Part shown: one piece after another, positions 17,783 to 27,186 of the stretch
Layout: each line of letters begins with the position of its first letter
How positions within the stretch are numbered: position 1 is the stretch's first letter
NCBI RefSeq assembly: GCF_005771435.1
Contig: NZ_VANI01000020.1
Location: 1-64,000 of the forward strand
Length of the DNA stretch: 64,000 nt
Direction of reading: 5' to 3'
Origin: Microbulbifer harenosus
GTDB lineage: Bacteria > Pseudomonadota > Gammaproteobacteria > Pseudomonadales > Cellvibrionaceae
The notes under the pieces: generated by a model
Database searches by the model: none
What the model was told of the DNA's origin: nothing
What the model saw: only the letters and a program-made list of their open reading frames with translations
Made by a program: the position numbers and the translations under genes

Positions 17783-17876
17783 CCGGGGATCTGTTCGCGA
17801 GACCTTCTAAAACAGGGATGTTTTAGAAGAGCCCCCAGGGACGGGTCTACGGCGTGTCTCGCGAACAGATCCCCGG
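17783..17876 (+). repeat. Nested palindrome element B, copy 2
   Basis: Outer arms of 20 bp are perfect (17783-17802 and 17857-17876) and share sequence with B1. The inner hairpin (17804-17813 / 17820-17829) is CTTCTAAAAC/GTTTTAGAAG. This replaces CTTCCGCGAG/CTCGCGGAAG of B1, with every change compensated. The loop is AGGGAT and the 27-nt tail is at 17830-17856. Confidence 0.9.
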
Positions 17877-17919
17877 TGGCAGTACCGCCACTGCACCCGC
17901 TGCGAAACTTTCCCAACTC

Positions 17920-18534
17920 TCAGTTACGCAAAGACCTCACCCAGCGGCCAACGGAATCCCGCCGCCAAACCAACAACAAAAGCGCAACGGCAAAATAAAT
18001 CGCCGGCTCAATCCAGCCACTTTTCACCGACCACCAGAAATGCCAGCAGGCGAGCAACACCACCACATACAAAAGCCCGTGCAGTTTTTTCCAATTGCGC
18101 CCCATTTTCCGGAGCACGGCCGGTATCGAGGTAACTGCCAGCGCGAACAGAATTACCCACGCAGAAAACCCCAGCAGGATATAAGTGCGCTTGACCAACT
18201 CCTCGCCAATCAATGACCAGTCGAGGCCGAGGTCCAGTGCCAGCCAGGCGCTGAAATGCAGGGTTGCCCAGGTAAAGCACCAAAGGCCCAGCGGTCGGCG
18301 CAGGCGGTTGAGTTGGCCGAAGTGCAGAAATTTCGCCAGTGGTGAAACCAGCAGCGTGAGCAGCAGCAGGCGGATGGTGCCCATGCCCAGGTAGTGGATC
18401 AGTTCCTTTACCGGATCGCCGCCGAGGCGGCCGTCGCTGATGGCGAAGAACAGCCACAGCAGTGGCGCCAGTGCGCCCAGATGTACGCCGATCTGCAACA
18501 GGATCGCTGCGTTCTTTTTCCAGCTCGCCGCCAT
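17920..18534 (-). CDS. msrQ: MsrQ, heme-binding membrane subunit of the periplasmic methionine sulfoxide reductase
   Basis: The 204-residue membrane protein passes electrons from the quinone pool to MsrP. About six hydrophobic segments carry the conserved histidines, for example in WATLHFSAWLAL, KKLHGLLYVVVLLACWHFWW and HYLGMGTIRLLLLTLLVSPLA. The ATG at 18534 overlaps the msrP stop by one base (TGATG), so the two are coupled. It ends about 40 bp from the second palindrome pair, and its 3' part is rich in G- and T-ending codons. Confidence 0.93.
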   Translation of the reverse strand: MAASWKKNAAILLQIGVHLGALAPLLWLFFAISDGRLGGDPVKELIHYLGMGTIRLLLLTLLVSPLAKFLHFGQLNRLRRPLGLWCFTWATLHFSAWLALDLGLDWSLIGEELVKRTYILLGFSAWVILFALAVTSIPAVLRKMGRNWKKLHGLLYVVVLLACWHFWWSVKSGWIEPAIYFAVALLLLVWRRDSVGRWVRSLRN

Positions 18535-19541
18535 CAATAGAACTTCCTCAGATCCATGTTTTTGTAGAGCGAAGCCACTTCATCTCCGTAGCCATTGAAC
18601 GGAAGGGTTTCCTGGCGCTTGACCGAGAACAGGCCGCCGGGGCCGATATAGCGCTCACTGGCCTGGGACCAGCGCGGGTGATCGACATCCGGGTTGACGT
18701 TGGCGTAGAAGCCGTATTCATTGGGAGCGAGTTTGTTCCAGCTGGTGGGAGGCATTTTTTCCACCAGTTGGATTTTGACAATGGACTTGATGCCCTTGAA
18801 GCCATACTTCCACGGCACCACCAAGCGGATCGGCGCGCCGTTCTGGGGTGGCAGGGTTTTGCCATAGAGGCCGACGGACAGGATGGTGAGTGGGTGCATC
18901 GCTTCGTCCATGCGCAGCCCCTCCACATACGGATAGTCCACACCCCCACCGATATAGCGGTTGCGCTGGCCGGGTATCTGCTCCGGATCGTAGAGTGTCT
19001 GAAAGGCGACGTATTTGGCGCGGCTGGTGGGCTGGAAGCGCTGCAGGAATTTTCCCAGTTCGAAGCCGACCCAGGGGATGACCATGGACCAGGCTTCCAC
19101 ACAGCGCATGCGGTAGATGCGCTCCTCCAGGCCGATGTCGCTCATCAGTTTCCACACATCCACGGTACCCGGTTTTTCCACCTCCCCTTCCACGGTCAGG
19201 GTCCAGGGTTCGATTTTTAAGCCCTGGCTGTTCTCGGCGGGATCGGTCTTGCCGGTGCCGAACTCATAGAAGTTGTTGTGGTTGGTAACCTTTGCTTCCG
19301 GTGTAAGCACCAGATCCGGCGCCGGCTTTTGCGGGGAAAATTGCAGCGGTTTGCGCGGTGCGCTGCCCGACGCCTGTTTATCGCTGCCAAACAGGTCCAT
19401 GCCGACAGCGCCGCCAGACATTAAAAGCCCACCGAGCCCAGCGCCGAGCCCGCGGATAACGCTGCGGCGGGAGACGTAAGCCGTCTCGGGAGTGGTCTGC
19501 GCTTCACTGAGGTCACTGCGGGCGGGTGTCTTGATCAGCAT
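18534..19541 (-). CDS. msrP: MsrP, periplasmic methionine sulfoxide reductase, molybdenum catalytic subunit
   Basis: The 335-residue enzyme reduces oxidised methionines in envelope proteins using a molybdopterin centre. A twin-arginine signal is present ([16 protein letters not shown]). The molybdenum-ligand cysteine is in [19 protein letters not shown]. Other family motifs are [20 protein letters not shown] and [12 protein letters not shown] chose the ATG at 19541, which leaves about 30 residues before the Tat motif, as in E. coli. An ATG at 19583 is also open. It forms an operon with msrQ. Confidence 0.93.
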   Translation of the reverse strand: MLIKTPARSDLSEAQTTPETAYVSRRSVIRGLGAGLGGLLMSGGAVGMDLFGSDKQASGSAPRKPLQFSPQKPAPDLVLTPEAKVTNHNNFYEFGTGKTDPAENSQGLKIEPWTLTVEGEVEKPGTVDVWKLMSDIGLEERIYRMRCVEAWSMVIPWVGFELGKFLQRFQPTSRAKYVAFQTLYDPEQIPGQRNRYIGGGVDYPYVEGLRMDEAMHPLTILSVGLYGKTLPPQNGAPIRLVVPWKYGFKGIKSIVKIQLVEKMPPTSWNKLAPNEYGFYANVNPDVDHPRWSQASERYIGPGGLFSVKRQETLPFNGYGDEVASLYKNMDLRKFY

Positions 19542-19784
19542 GGGCCGTCTCTCTGTTGGCGATTTTGTCCTATGCGATGCCATCGCACCGGCTCAGGATA
19601 ATAAGAGCGCGCCAGTCCCATTTTGTTCACTTTAGTCTTGTTCAAAATAGTTCTGCGCGGACTTAGACCCAATCGAAATGTGGAACAGTTTTGCTGGTGG
19701 TGCGCTGGACGGCAGACTACTGTTCCACCAATGTAGTGGCTCACTTCCCGAGCCTCCACGGGCAACCCGAATGAGGTGGCTGAT

Positions 19785-19931
19785 ATGCTCGAGACAATTA
19801 TCGTTATTCTGGTTGTGCTCTGGTTACTGGGGCTGGTGAGCTCCTATACCATGGGTGGCTTCCTGCACATACTGCTTATTATTGCTGTAATCCTGCTAAT
19901 TCTGCGACTGGTGCGGGGACGAAGACCGTAA
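19785..19931 (+). CDS. Small lmo0937-family membrane protein
   Basis: A 48-residue protein with two hydrophobic helices, IIVILVVLWLLGLVSS and LHILLIIAVILLILRLV, and a basic C-terminus (RGRRP). This is the pattern of the small lmo0937-type membrane proteins, often stress-induced and of unknown role. A good ribosome site, GAGGTGG, lies 7 bases before the ATG. It converges on the MFS gene with a 9-bp gap. Confidence 0.8.
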   Translation: MLETIIVILVVLWLLGLVSSYTMGGFLHILLIIAVILLILRLVRGRRP

Positions 19932-19940
19932 TCTCCGCCT

Positions 19941-21587
19941 TCAGGCGGAGGCCTCTTCCGCGCCGGTGCCGCTTTCCAAGCGCGCGCCGGTGCGGCGTTT
20001 GCGCATTGCCAGTAGCTGCCCGATGTCTTCCAGGCGCAACCCGCGGGTATCGATGCCATTGCGCCACAGGCCGGCGGCCGCCGCCAACAGCGGCAGGGCA
20101 ATCACCAGCGCGGCCAGCGCCATATTTTCAAACAATCCAAGCACACCCACCCCAGCGCCGAGGATGCCACCGGCCTTGGAGCTCGCCGCAACCAACCCCG
20201 CACCAGTGCCCCGCAAATGCACAGGGTAGATCTCCGCCGCGTAGGGAATCAACATGGCGATGACGCCGCTGGCGCTGACCAGCAGCAGTGCAGTCACCGC
20301 CGCGATGGTCCATAGGGCGTGGAAACCGAACCACAGACACAGACTGAATGCGAGCAGCGCGATGGCGGTGAAGGCAATAAAGGTCGCCAGGGTGTAAATA
20401 CTGCTCCAGCGGTGGTAGAGCCAGATCACCAGCAATACGCCGGGCAGTGCGATGGTGGCGGAGCGCGCCAGCAGCGCATCGGCGTTCTCCGCAATGCCCA
20501 GTTCCCGCAGGTTGGTGGGCAGCCACAACAGGAAGCCAAAGTTGACCAGCCCCCAGGCGAGTCCCGCGGCAACAAGCCCCAGAGTGATCGCCCCGTAGGA
20601 ACCACTTAGCAACTGCCTTATCCCGCCTGGCGCCTGCGCCGGCACGGTCTCTTCAACGACGTCAGCAGAAACCGCGGAGCCCCGTTGCCCGCCCTGTCCG
20701 GCAAATCTCGCCAATACCGCGCGCGCCTCACCCGCCATACCGCGCCCGGCCAGGTAGCGGGGAGACTCGGGAATATAGCGGTTGAGAAAAATGACCAGCA
20801 GGCCGGTGGGCAGGCCAAGCATCCACAGGATACGCCAGCTAAACATGGGTTCCAGCAGGGCCGCAGCCCCGGAGGCGAGCAGGTAGCCGCCTGCGGTACC
20901 CACACCGCCCAGCGCCACCAGCAGCCAGCCGCGGTGAGCGGCGGGAATAGTTTCCGCCATCAGGGCAAAGGTAATCGGCAACAGGCCGCCGGCAGACAAG
21001 CCCATCAGGAAGCACATGATGAGGTTCCACTCGAACGACGGCATGGCGCCACAGATGGCGGTACCGATGAACATCAGCGCTCCCAGCAACACTGCCGCGC
21101 GGCGGCCAAAACGGTCCGCCACCAGGCCCCACATCACCGAACCCAAGGTGGTTCCTGTCAGCGCTACCAGCGCGAGGGTGCCGGCACTTTTGGAGGTGAT
21201 CTCGTACTCTTCCGTCATCCCCGGCATGACGAAACCCAGGGTTGCAGGTTTCATTACATCCACCGCCACCGTCACCACCAGTACCAACACCAGCTTCCAG
21301 TGTTCGCAGTTGAGCGGGAGGCGATCGGCCACATGAAACTGTACGTCGCCAGGGCTCACCAAATCGGACATACGCGGCATCAGACCATATGTGGCCAGCA
21401 CAAGCCCGAGCGGAATCAACCCCATCCCCACCAGCATGGTGGTGTCCATGGGCATACCCGCCATGTGATAGTGCATGTGCGCGGCGTGCATGAACATGGG
21501 GATATGTGCCAATACACCGGCGGTAATGCCGGCGCATCCCAACCAGAAGGCGAAGGGATGATGGAAGGAAATACCTCGGGTACTCAT
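19941..21587 (-). CDS. MFS transporter with extra histidine/methionine-rich N-terminal region
   Basis: The 548-residue carrier has the 12-helix major facilitator core of the metabolite:H+ symporter type. MFS motifs include GLVADRFGRRAAVLLGALMF and the mid-loop PESPRYLAGRGM. An additional N-terminal part of about 95 residues has two hydrophobic segments and the metal-ligand-rich AAHMHYHMAGMPMDTT. The start is the ATG at 21587. The substrate is unknown; the N-terminal part could bind a metal or be only a membrane hairpin. It lies between MsrP and a YbaL-type gene without clear operon links. Confidence 0.82.
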   Translation of the reverse strand: MSTRGISFHHPFAFWLGCAGITAGVLAHIPMFMHAAHMHYHMAGMPMDTTMLVGMGLIPLGLVLATYGLMPRMSDLVSPGDVQFHVADRLPLNCEHWKLVLVLVVTVAVDVMKPATLGFVMPGMTEEYEITSKSAGTLALVALTGTTLGSVMWGLVADRFGRRAAVLLGALMFIGTAICGAMPSFEWNLIMCFLMGLSAGGLLPITFALMAETIPAAHRGWLLVALGGVGTAGGYLLASGAAALLEPMFSWRILWMLGLPTGLLVIFLNRYIPESPRYLAGRGMAGEARAVLARFAGQGGQRGSAVSADVVEETVPAQAPGGIRQLLSGSYGAITLGLVAAGLAWGLVNFGFLLWLPTNLRELGIAENADALLARSATIALPGVLLVIWLYHRWSSIYTLATFIAFTAIALLAFSLCLWFGFHALWTIAAVTALLLVSASGVIAMLIPYAAEIYPVHLRGTGAGLVAASSKAGGILGAGVGVLGLFENMALAALVIALPLLAAAAGLWRNGIDTRGLRLEDIGQLLAMRKRRTGARLESGTGAEEASA

Positions 21588-21696
21588 CACGGGTTACTGC
21601 TCTCTATTATTATTCGTCTGTGAAAACAGACGGTTACCGCATGCTAACCGGCCTCTGCCGGCGAACCAAGCGTCTCCTGAGCGCAGCCGCGCCGAA

Positions 21697-23439
21697 TCAG
21701 TGGTGGTCTTGCGTGGCGTCGCGAGCCGCGAGCAGTTCGATAGCGCTGTTGCTGATTCCACGCGCCAGCTCCTGCTCGCGCACGAATACCTGCGCGGCAC
21801 CGTCGCGGGTTAGCAGGCGCGCATCTTCGTCGCCACTGGCCCGCGCGAGTATCTGGATATCCGGTTTCAGCAGGCGGGCGGTCTCCATCATCCGCCGGGT
21901 GCGCAGGGTATCGGGGATGGTGACAATCAGCAGGCGTGCACGCGCCACATGGGCCTGGATCAGCACCTCTGGCTCCGCCGCGTCGCCAGATACCGCCGCC
22001 AGGCCGCGCTCCCGCAGTTGCTCCACCAGCTCGCGGCTTTGCTCCGCCACCACCGAGGAAATTCCCGCGCTGGTGAGCGCCGTTACCACCCGCGATCCCA
22101 CATCACCATAGCCCACGACCACGGCGTGTCCGGTCAGCTTGCGCAAGTCCGTGGACATGGGCAGCTCCGCCAGCGGGTCCGCCGAGCGCTCCATAAACCG
22201 CGCCAGTGACGAGCGCCCACGAATCCAGCGCTGCAGTGGCTCTAGCGCATTGAACAGCAGCGGGTTCAGCGCAATAGAAATCAGTGCGCCAGCGAGAATC
22301 AGGTTCTGCCCCTCGGCAGAAAGCAGCCCCAGGGAAATACCGAGGGCGGCGAGAATAAATGAGAACTCGCCGATCTGAGCCAGGCTCGCAGATACCGTAA
22401 GCGCGGTGTTAAGCGGATAGCGGAACAACAGCACCAGCGCAAACGCCGCCAGGGTTTTGCCAAACACGATGATCGCCACCACCGCCAGCACCTTCGACGG
22501 CGACTCGATCGGCATTTGCGGGTCAAACAGCATCCCCACTGAGACAAAGAACAACACTGCAAAGGCATCCCGCAGCGGCAGCGATTCCTCCGCAGCGCGG
22601 TGACTGAGTGCGGATTCCCGCAGCACCATGCCGGCAAAGAAGGCACCGAGGGCAAAAGACACGCCGAAAATGATGGACGAGAAGTAGGCAATCCCCATGG
22701 CGGTGGCAACCACCGACAAGGTAAACAGTTCTCGTGAGCCGGCGCGCGCCACTTGCCACAGCAGCCAGGGAAACAGCCGCCGGCCACCCGCCAGCATCAG
22801 CGCCACGAAGACCGCGACCTTGCCGAGCGTAATGGCGACGGCGAGCGCGAGACCGCCAGCGTCGGCATCGGCCCCGGCATCGACCGGCGTACCGCCCAGC
22901 CAGCCCGCTAGCGCCGGCAGTATCACCAGCACGAGCACCATCACCAGATCTTCCACCACCAGCCAGCCGACGGCGATGCGCCCGTTGGCGCTGTCCAGCA
23001 GGCCGCGCGCCTCCAGCCCCCGCAGCAGCACCACGGTACTGGCAACCGACAGCGCCAGCCCGAACACAAGGCTGGCGCCGATGTCCCAGCCCCACCAGCG
23101 CGCGACGCTGAACCCGAGCAGAGTGGCCACGGCAATCTGTGCCAGTGCGCCAACAATGGCAATGCGCCGCACCGCCATCAGGTCCGACAGGGAAAAATGC
23201 AGGCCGACACCGAACATCAGCAGGATCACGCCGATCTCCGCCAGTTGCTGCGACAGCGCCATATCGGCCACAAACCCCGGCGTGGCTGGGCCGATGATCA
23301 CCCCGGCAATCATATAGCCGAGCAGCGCCGGCAATCGCACCCGTGCGGCCACAAAGCCGAGTACCAGCGCCAGCCCCAGCGCCACGGAAATCGTAGTAAT
23401 CAGAGAAATATCGTGATGCACCCTTCCCCCAATGATCAT
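21697..23439 (-). CDS. ybaL: YbaL-type cation:proton antiporter with RCK domain
   Basis: The 580-residue protein combines a CPA2 Na+(K+)/H+ exchanger domain (about residues 10-385) with a cytoplasmic TrkA-N/RCK domain. The exchanger part shows GVILLMFGVGLHFSLSDLMA and GAFFAGMVLRES. The RCK part shows the nucleotide motif VVVGYGDVGSRVVTAL. E. coli YbaL begins in the same way (MHH...LITTI), which would favour the GTG at 23421. The ATG at 23439 adds six residues. The ion specificity is not known. Confidence 0.88.
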   Translation of the reverse strand: MIIGGRVHHDISLITTISVALGLALVLGFVAARVRLPALLGYMIAGVIIGPATPGFVADMALSQQLAEIGVILLMFGVGLHFSLSDLMAVRRIAIVGALAQIAVATLLGFSVARWWGWDIGASLVFGLALSVASTVVLLRGLEARGLLDSANGRIAVGWLVVEDLVMVLVLVILPALAGWLGGTPVDAGADADAGGLALAVAITLGKVAVFVALMLAGGRRLFPWLLWQVARAGSRELFTLSVVATAMGIAYFSSIIFGVSFALGAFFAGMVLRESALSHRAAEESLPLRDAFAVLFFVSVGMLFDPQMPIESPSKVLAVVAIIVFGKTLAAFALVLLFRYPLNTALTVSASLAQIGEFSFILAALGISLGLLSAEGQNLILAGALISIALNPLLFNALEPLQRWIRGRSSLARFMERSADPLAELPMSTDLRKLTGHAVVVGYGDVGSRVVTALTSAGISSVVAEQSRELVEQLRERGLAAVSGDAAEPEVLIQAHVARARLLIVTIPDTLRTRRMMETARLLKPDIQILARASGDEDARLLTRDGAAQVFVREQELARGISNSAIELLAARDATQDHH

Positions 23440-23494
23440 TGATTGCCCGGCCACCGGAGCGCGAGCGCGCAACTACCGGTGCGGAAGCTCCGGA

Positions 23495-24103
23495 TTACAT
23501 CAGGAAAAACTGCTGTATGCCCAGCAGAACATTGGTGGTGGCCACAGAGGCGAGTATCAGCCCCATCACCCGACTGACGATACTAGCGCCGGCGTCACCA
23601 ATCCAGCGATAGATCCAGTTGGCGGTAAGCAGAAGCGCGAGCACGATCGCCAATACTGCAAACATCGCGCTGGCGGTATTGATCTGGTGTATGGAGTCGA
23701 AACGGTGGTTATCCGTCAGCACCACCGCCGCCATCATCGCACCCGGAGAGGCAATGGACGGAATCGCCAGCGGAAAAATCGCGGTTTCATGTCCGCTGCG
23801 CACAATTTCAATCTCCTGTTCCGGCTTGCCCTCGCCAAAAATCATGGTCAGCGCAAACAGGAACAGCACAATGCCCCCCGCTACCTGAAACGCCGACAAC
23901 GGCACACCGATGGCCTCCAACAGGTACTGGCCGGCAAACAGGAAAAACAGCAGGATGCCCGCCGCCACGATCACCGCGGTAAATGCAATCCGGCGCCGCT
24001 GCCATTCGCTGTGGCGGCTGGTGACGGCGATAAACACCGGCAGCGTGCCCACCGGGTCAATGACCGCGAAGAAAAAGACAAAGCTGCTGATCCAATCGTT
24101 CAA
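23495..24103 (-). CDS. MarC-family (UPF0056) membrane protein
   Basis: The 202-residue protein has six hydrophobic segments and the family patterns AVIDPVGTLPVFIAVTS near the N-terminus and IPSIASPGAMMAAVVL in the middle. MarC/YchE proteins are inner-membrane proteins of unknown function; the old link to multiple antibiotic resistance was not upheld. Translation appears to begin at TTG (24103), with a GGGGG stretch upstream. It is divergent from aceK, with 61 bp between starts. Confidence 0.88.
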   Translation of the reverse strand: MNDWISSFVFFFAVIDPVGTLPVFIAVTSRHSEWQRRRIAFTAVIVAAGILLFFLFAGQYLLEAIGVPLSAFQVAGGIVLFLFALTMIFGEGKPEQEIEIVRSGHETAIFPLAIPSIASPGAMMAAVVLTDNHRFDSIHQINTASAMFAVLAIVLALLLTANWIYRWIGDAGASIVSRVMGLILASVATTNVLLGIQQFFLM

Positions 24104-24164
24104 GTGACCCCCAGTGTGCCCGTGCTACCATCGGCTAGAGAGCATATCCAATTGAGTCTAGTGC

Positions 24165-25928
24165 ATGACAAATCACTCCCCGACGGCCCGGCGTATCGCC
24201 AAAACCATTCTCAATGGCTTTGAGGCCTACTTCGCGGATTTCCAGAACATTACCCTGGGCGCCAAGGCGCGTTTTGAAACCGCAGCCTGGCCTGGGGTGC
24301 ACGAGGCCAACAAGGAACGCATCGATCTGTACAAAGTGAAAGTGAATCAGGTGCTGAAACTGGTGCACTCCGTCACCAGTAAAGACACCACCCAGCTGGA
24401 ATTGTGGGGGCAGGCCAAAGAAACCTACGCGCAATTGATCGCCAATAACAACAACTACGAAATCGCCGAGACGTTTTTCAACTCGGTGTTCTGCAGCCAG
24501 TTCCAGCACGCGCACATCCACGACAACCATATCTTCGTGAAATCCTCCCGCGCCCCGGACGAAAAGCCCCTGCGGGACTACAGCATCTATATCAGTTACA
24601 GCGGCCGTGATGGGATGCGGGCGATGATTGAGGATATTCTTGCCGACTACGGATTTTCGATTCCGTGGGAAGACCTGCAGCGCGATCTCGACCATATCTG
24701 CGACGCCCTGCGCACAGGCCCGCTGGCGGGAAAACTGGAAACAGAGGACGACGAGCAGCGGCTACGGGTAGACATGCTGGAATCCGTGTTCTACCGCAAC
24801 AAAGCGGCCTACCTGGTGGGGCGCCTGATGTTTGCCGGTGAAGTGATCCCGCTGATCATGCCCTGCCTGAACAACGGCCGCGGCCAGGTGTTTGTTGACA
24901 CCCTTATTTATGACAACGACTCGGCCAGTATCATCTTCAGTTTCACCCGTTCCTATTTCATGGTGGACGCGCCGATCCCTTCGCGCTTTGTGCGCTTCCT
25001 CTCCACCATCATGCCACTCAAGGAAAAGTCCGAGCTGTACAACTCCATCGGCTTCCACAAGCACGGCAAGACCGAGTTCTACCGCCATATCCTCGCGCAC
25101 ATGAAAGTGAGCAATGACAAGTTTGTGATTGCTCCCGGCATCAAGGGGATGGTCATGAGCGTGTTCACGCTTCCGTCCTATCCGGTGGTGTTCAAGGTGA
25201 TCAAGGATCGCTTCGACGCACCGAAAACCGTCACCGAGGAAATCGTCAAGGAAAAATACAAATTCGTATCCCGCGCCGACCGGGTCGGACGTATGGCAGA
25301 CACCCAGGAATACACCAACTTTATTTTTTATCGCAACCGTTTCAGCGACGAACTACTTGCGGAGCTGCAGAAGCTGGCGCCGAGCAAACTGCACCTGGAC
25401 GACAAATGGGTGATCATCAAGCATTTATATGTAGAGCGGCGCATGGAACCACTCAACCTGTATCTCGACAAAGCGGACGACCAGCAGACGATCGAAGCAA
25501 TGGAGGAATACGGCAACGCCATCAAACAGCTGGCGGCGGCCAATATTTTCCCCGGTGATATGCTGCTAAAAAACTTCGGCGTGACCCGCCACGGACGTGT
25601 GGTGTTTTACGATTACGACGAACTCTGCCCGCTTACCGAATGCAATTTCCGCAAGCTTCCCGAGCCGCAAAACGAGGAACAGGAGCTGGCGGACCGCCCC
25701 TGGTACACCGTGGCCGAAGCGGATGTATTCCCGGAGGAATTCCGCCTGTTTTTTTCCGGCAACCCCATTGCGCGCAAGGCGTTTGAAGACCAGCACAGCG
25801 ACCTCTACGACTACCGTTACTGGCAGCGACTACAAGAGCGCATCCGCGCCGGTCGCGTGGAGAGCACCTTCCCCTACCGCCGCAAGGTGCGCTTCCGCCG
25901 TCTGCCAATCAAACGCACGTCACACTAA
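24165..25928 (+). CDS. aceK: Isocitrate dehydrogenase kinase/phosphatase
   Basis: The 587-residue enzyme phosphorylates and dephosphorylates isocitrate dehydrogenase. It thereby sets flux between the TCA cycle and the glyoxylate bypass. Both activities share one ATP site; APGIKGMVMSVFTLPSYPVVFKVIKDRF is the ATP-binding region, and the catalytic/metal region is NIFPGDMLLKNFGVTRHGRVVFYDYDELC. Length matches the family (about 580). Unlike in E. coli, it is not next to aceBA here. A stem-loop with a T tract follows the stop. Confidence 0.96.
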   Translation: MTNHSPTARRIAKTILNGFEAYFADFQNITLGAKARFETAAWPGVHEANKERIDLYKVKVNQVLKLVHSVTSKDTTQLELWGQAKETYAQLIANNNNYEIAETFFNSVFCSQFQHAHIHDNHIFVKSSRAPDEKPLRDYSIYISYSGRDGMRAMIEDILADYGFSIPWEDLQRDLDHICDALRTGPLAGKLETEDDEQRLRVDMLESVFYRNKAAYLVGRLMFAGEVIPLIMPCLNNGRGQVFVDTLIYDNDSASIIFSFTRSYFMVDAPIPSRFVRFLSTIMPLKEKSELYNSIGFHKHGKTEFYRHILAHMKVSNDKFVIAPGIKGMVMSVFTLPSYPVVFKVIKDRFDAPKTVTEEIVKEKYKFVSRADRVGRMADTQEYTNFIFYRNRFSDELLAELQKLAPSKLHLDDKWVIIKHLYVERRMEPLNLYLDKADDQQTIEAMEEYGNAIKQLAAANIFPGDMLLKNFGVTRHGRVVFYDYDELCPLTECNFRKLPEPQNEEQELADRPWYTVAEADVFPEEFRLFFSGNPIARKAFEDQHSDLYDYRYWQRLQERIRAGRVESTFPYRRKVRFRRLPIKRTSH

Positions 25929-25985
25929 ATACACCTACCGGCTTGTAGGCACGCCGGGGAATCAGTACAAATAGCGACACGGGTG

Positions 25986-26026
25986 GTTATCGCGCGCCAT
26001 CAGCGCGCGTGATAACGCACTATTTT
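25986..26026 (+). terminator. Rho-independent terminator after aceK
   Basis: The stem GTTATC-GCGCGC pairs with GCGCGC-(GT)-GATAAC (25986-26016) with a two-base bulge. A T-rich run follows. It lies between the aceK stop and the AraC-type gene on the same strand. Confidence 0.65.
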
Positions 26027-26058
26027 TCCCGGCAATAATAAAAATTCTGGGAGCCGTT

Positions 26059-27111
26059 ATGGATTACGACACACGCCTTATTCCATTGCACCGCCATCCG
26101 CTCGGATTCATCGAGGTCTTCCGCGAACTCGGCGCCAGCGAGAGCACCCTGCTCCAGGGCACCGGAATCACATCCGCCCTGTTCGATCTGCAGGAGGCCC
26201 GCATCAGCTACAACCAATGGCGGGTACTGCTGCAAAATGGCGTGCGACAATGCGCTCACCCCCAGCTCGGATTGATCGTCGGCCTCAGATTTCACTGGAG
26301 TTTCTGGGGCCCGATGGGCTTCATGATCGAATGCAGTCCGAGTCTCAAGGATATTGCCGAATCCTTCCGCCGCTACATGGTCACGGTACAGCCTTTTTAC
26401 GCACTGCACGCCGCACGCTCCAACAGTTATCTCGACCGCGGCAACCGCGTGGTGGAACCCATCAACTATTCCACATCGCAGGACGCCGATCCGGTATTGC
26501 GGGATTTCCTGCGCCAGTTCCGCCTCGCCACCACATTGCGCATCTGGGACGAGTGCGGCAACAAGTCGGTAGAAGACCCGGAAATCCACGTGCGCCTGGA
26601 CCAGCCGCGCCCGGCCGCTTGCGAGTTTTACGACAGGCTTCCCTGCCAGTCCCTTGAGTTCGGCGGCAACACTTCCACCATTTCCGGCAGTATCGACCTG
26701 GTGTTCACGCCGTTCCGCCCCATGCGCCGGCGCACCTATGAACGCCTGCAGCGGGAGTGCGAGCAGGAGCTGGACCGCTTTGCCGAGCATTTCAGTTTCA
26801 CCGAGCGGGTACGCTGGCACATGCGATCACACTTCAACCCGCGGCTGGAGCTACAGCAGGTCGCCGAGCAGTTGCAGGTTTCGCCGCGCGGCCTCTCACG
26901 CCGGCTGGCGGCCGATGGCGTCACCTTTCGCGGTCTGCTGCACGAGATCCGCATGGAAATCGCACTGCACCATCTGCGCAATTCCTGCCTGGCGGTGGAA
27001 GAAATTGCACGCTACACCGGCTTTTCCTGCGCCTCAAGCCTGCGCCGGGCGGTAAAAAACTGGAGCGGAAAGACCACCAGCGATCTAAGAGGCGACAGCA
27101 TTGCGCTGTAA
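26059..27111 (+). CDS. AraC-family transcriptional regulator (OruR/ArgR-like layout)
   Basis: The 350-residue regulator has an N-terminal ligand-sensing domain of the type annotated as arabinose-binding (about residues 20-205). The C-terminal DNA-binding domain has two helix-turn-helix motifs (about 255-345), visible as LELQQVAEQLQVSPRGLSRR and EEIARYTGFSCASSLRRA. The Shine-Dalgarno GGGAG lies 6 bases before the ATG. There is no obvious target operon next to it. Members of this layout often control amino acid or lipid catabolism, which is not demonstrable here. Confidence 0.88.
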   Translation: MDYDTRLIPLHRHPLGFIEVFRELGASESTLLQGTGITSALFDLQEARISYNQWRVLLQNGVRQCAHPQLGLIVGLRFHWSFWGPMGFMIECSPSLKDIAESFRRYMVTVQPFYALHAARSNSYLDRGNRVVEPINYSTSQDADPVLRDFLRQFRLATTLRIWDECGNKSVEDPEIHVRLDQPRPAACEFYDRLPCQSLEFGGNTSTISGSIDLVFTPFRPMRRRTYERLQRECEQELDRFAEHFSFTERVRWHMRSHFNPRLELQQVAEQLQVSPRGLSRRLAADGVTFRGLLHEIRMEIALHHLRNSCLAVEEIARYTGFSCASSLRRAVKNWSGKTTSDLRGDSIAL

Positions 27112-27186
27112 GCCCCGCTGCCCGCAGGCGGTTGCGCAACAGTGGCTATAGTTAGAAAAGCGGTTTGGTTCCGATGGAGGTTGCAC

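Noticed and set aside
18462..19220. 252-codon plus-strand frame opposite msrP
   Set aside because: Shadow of msrP; msrP has the Tat signal and the molybdenum-ligand cysteine.
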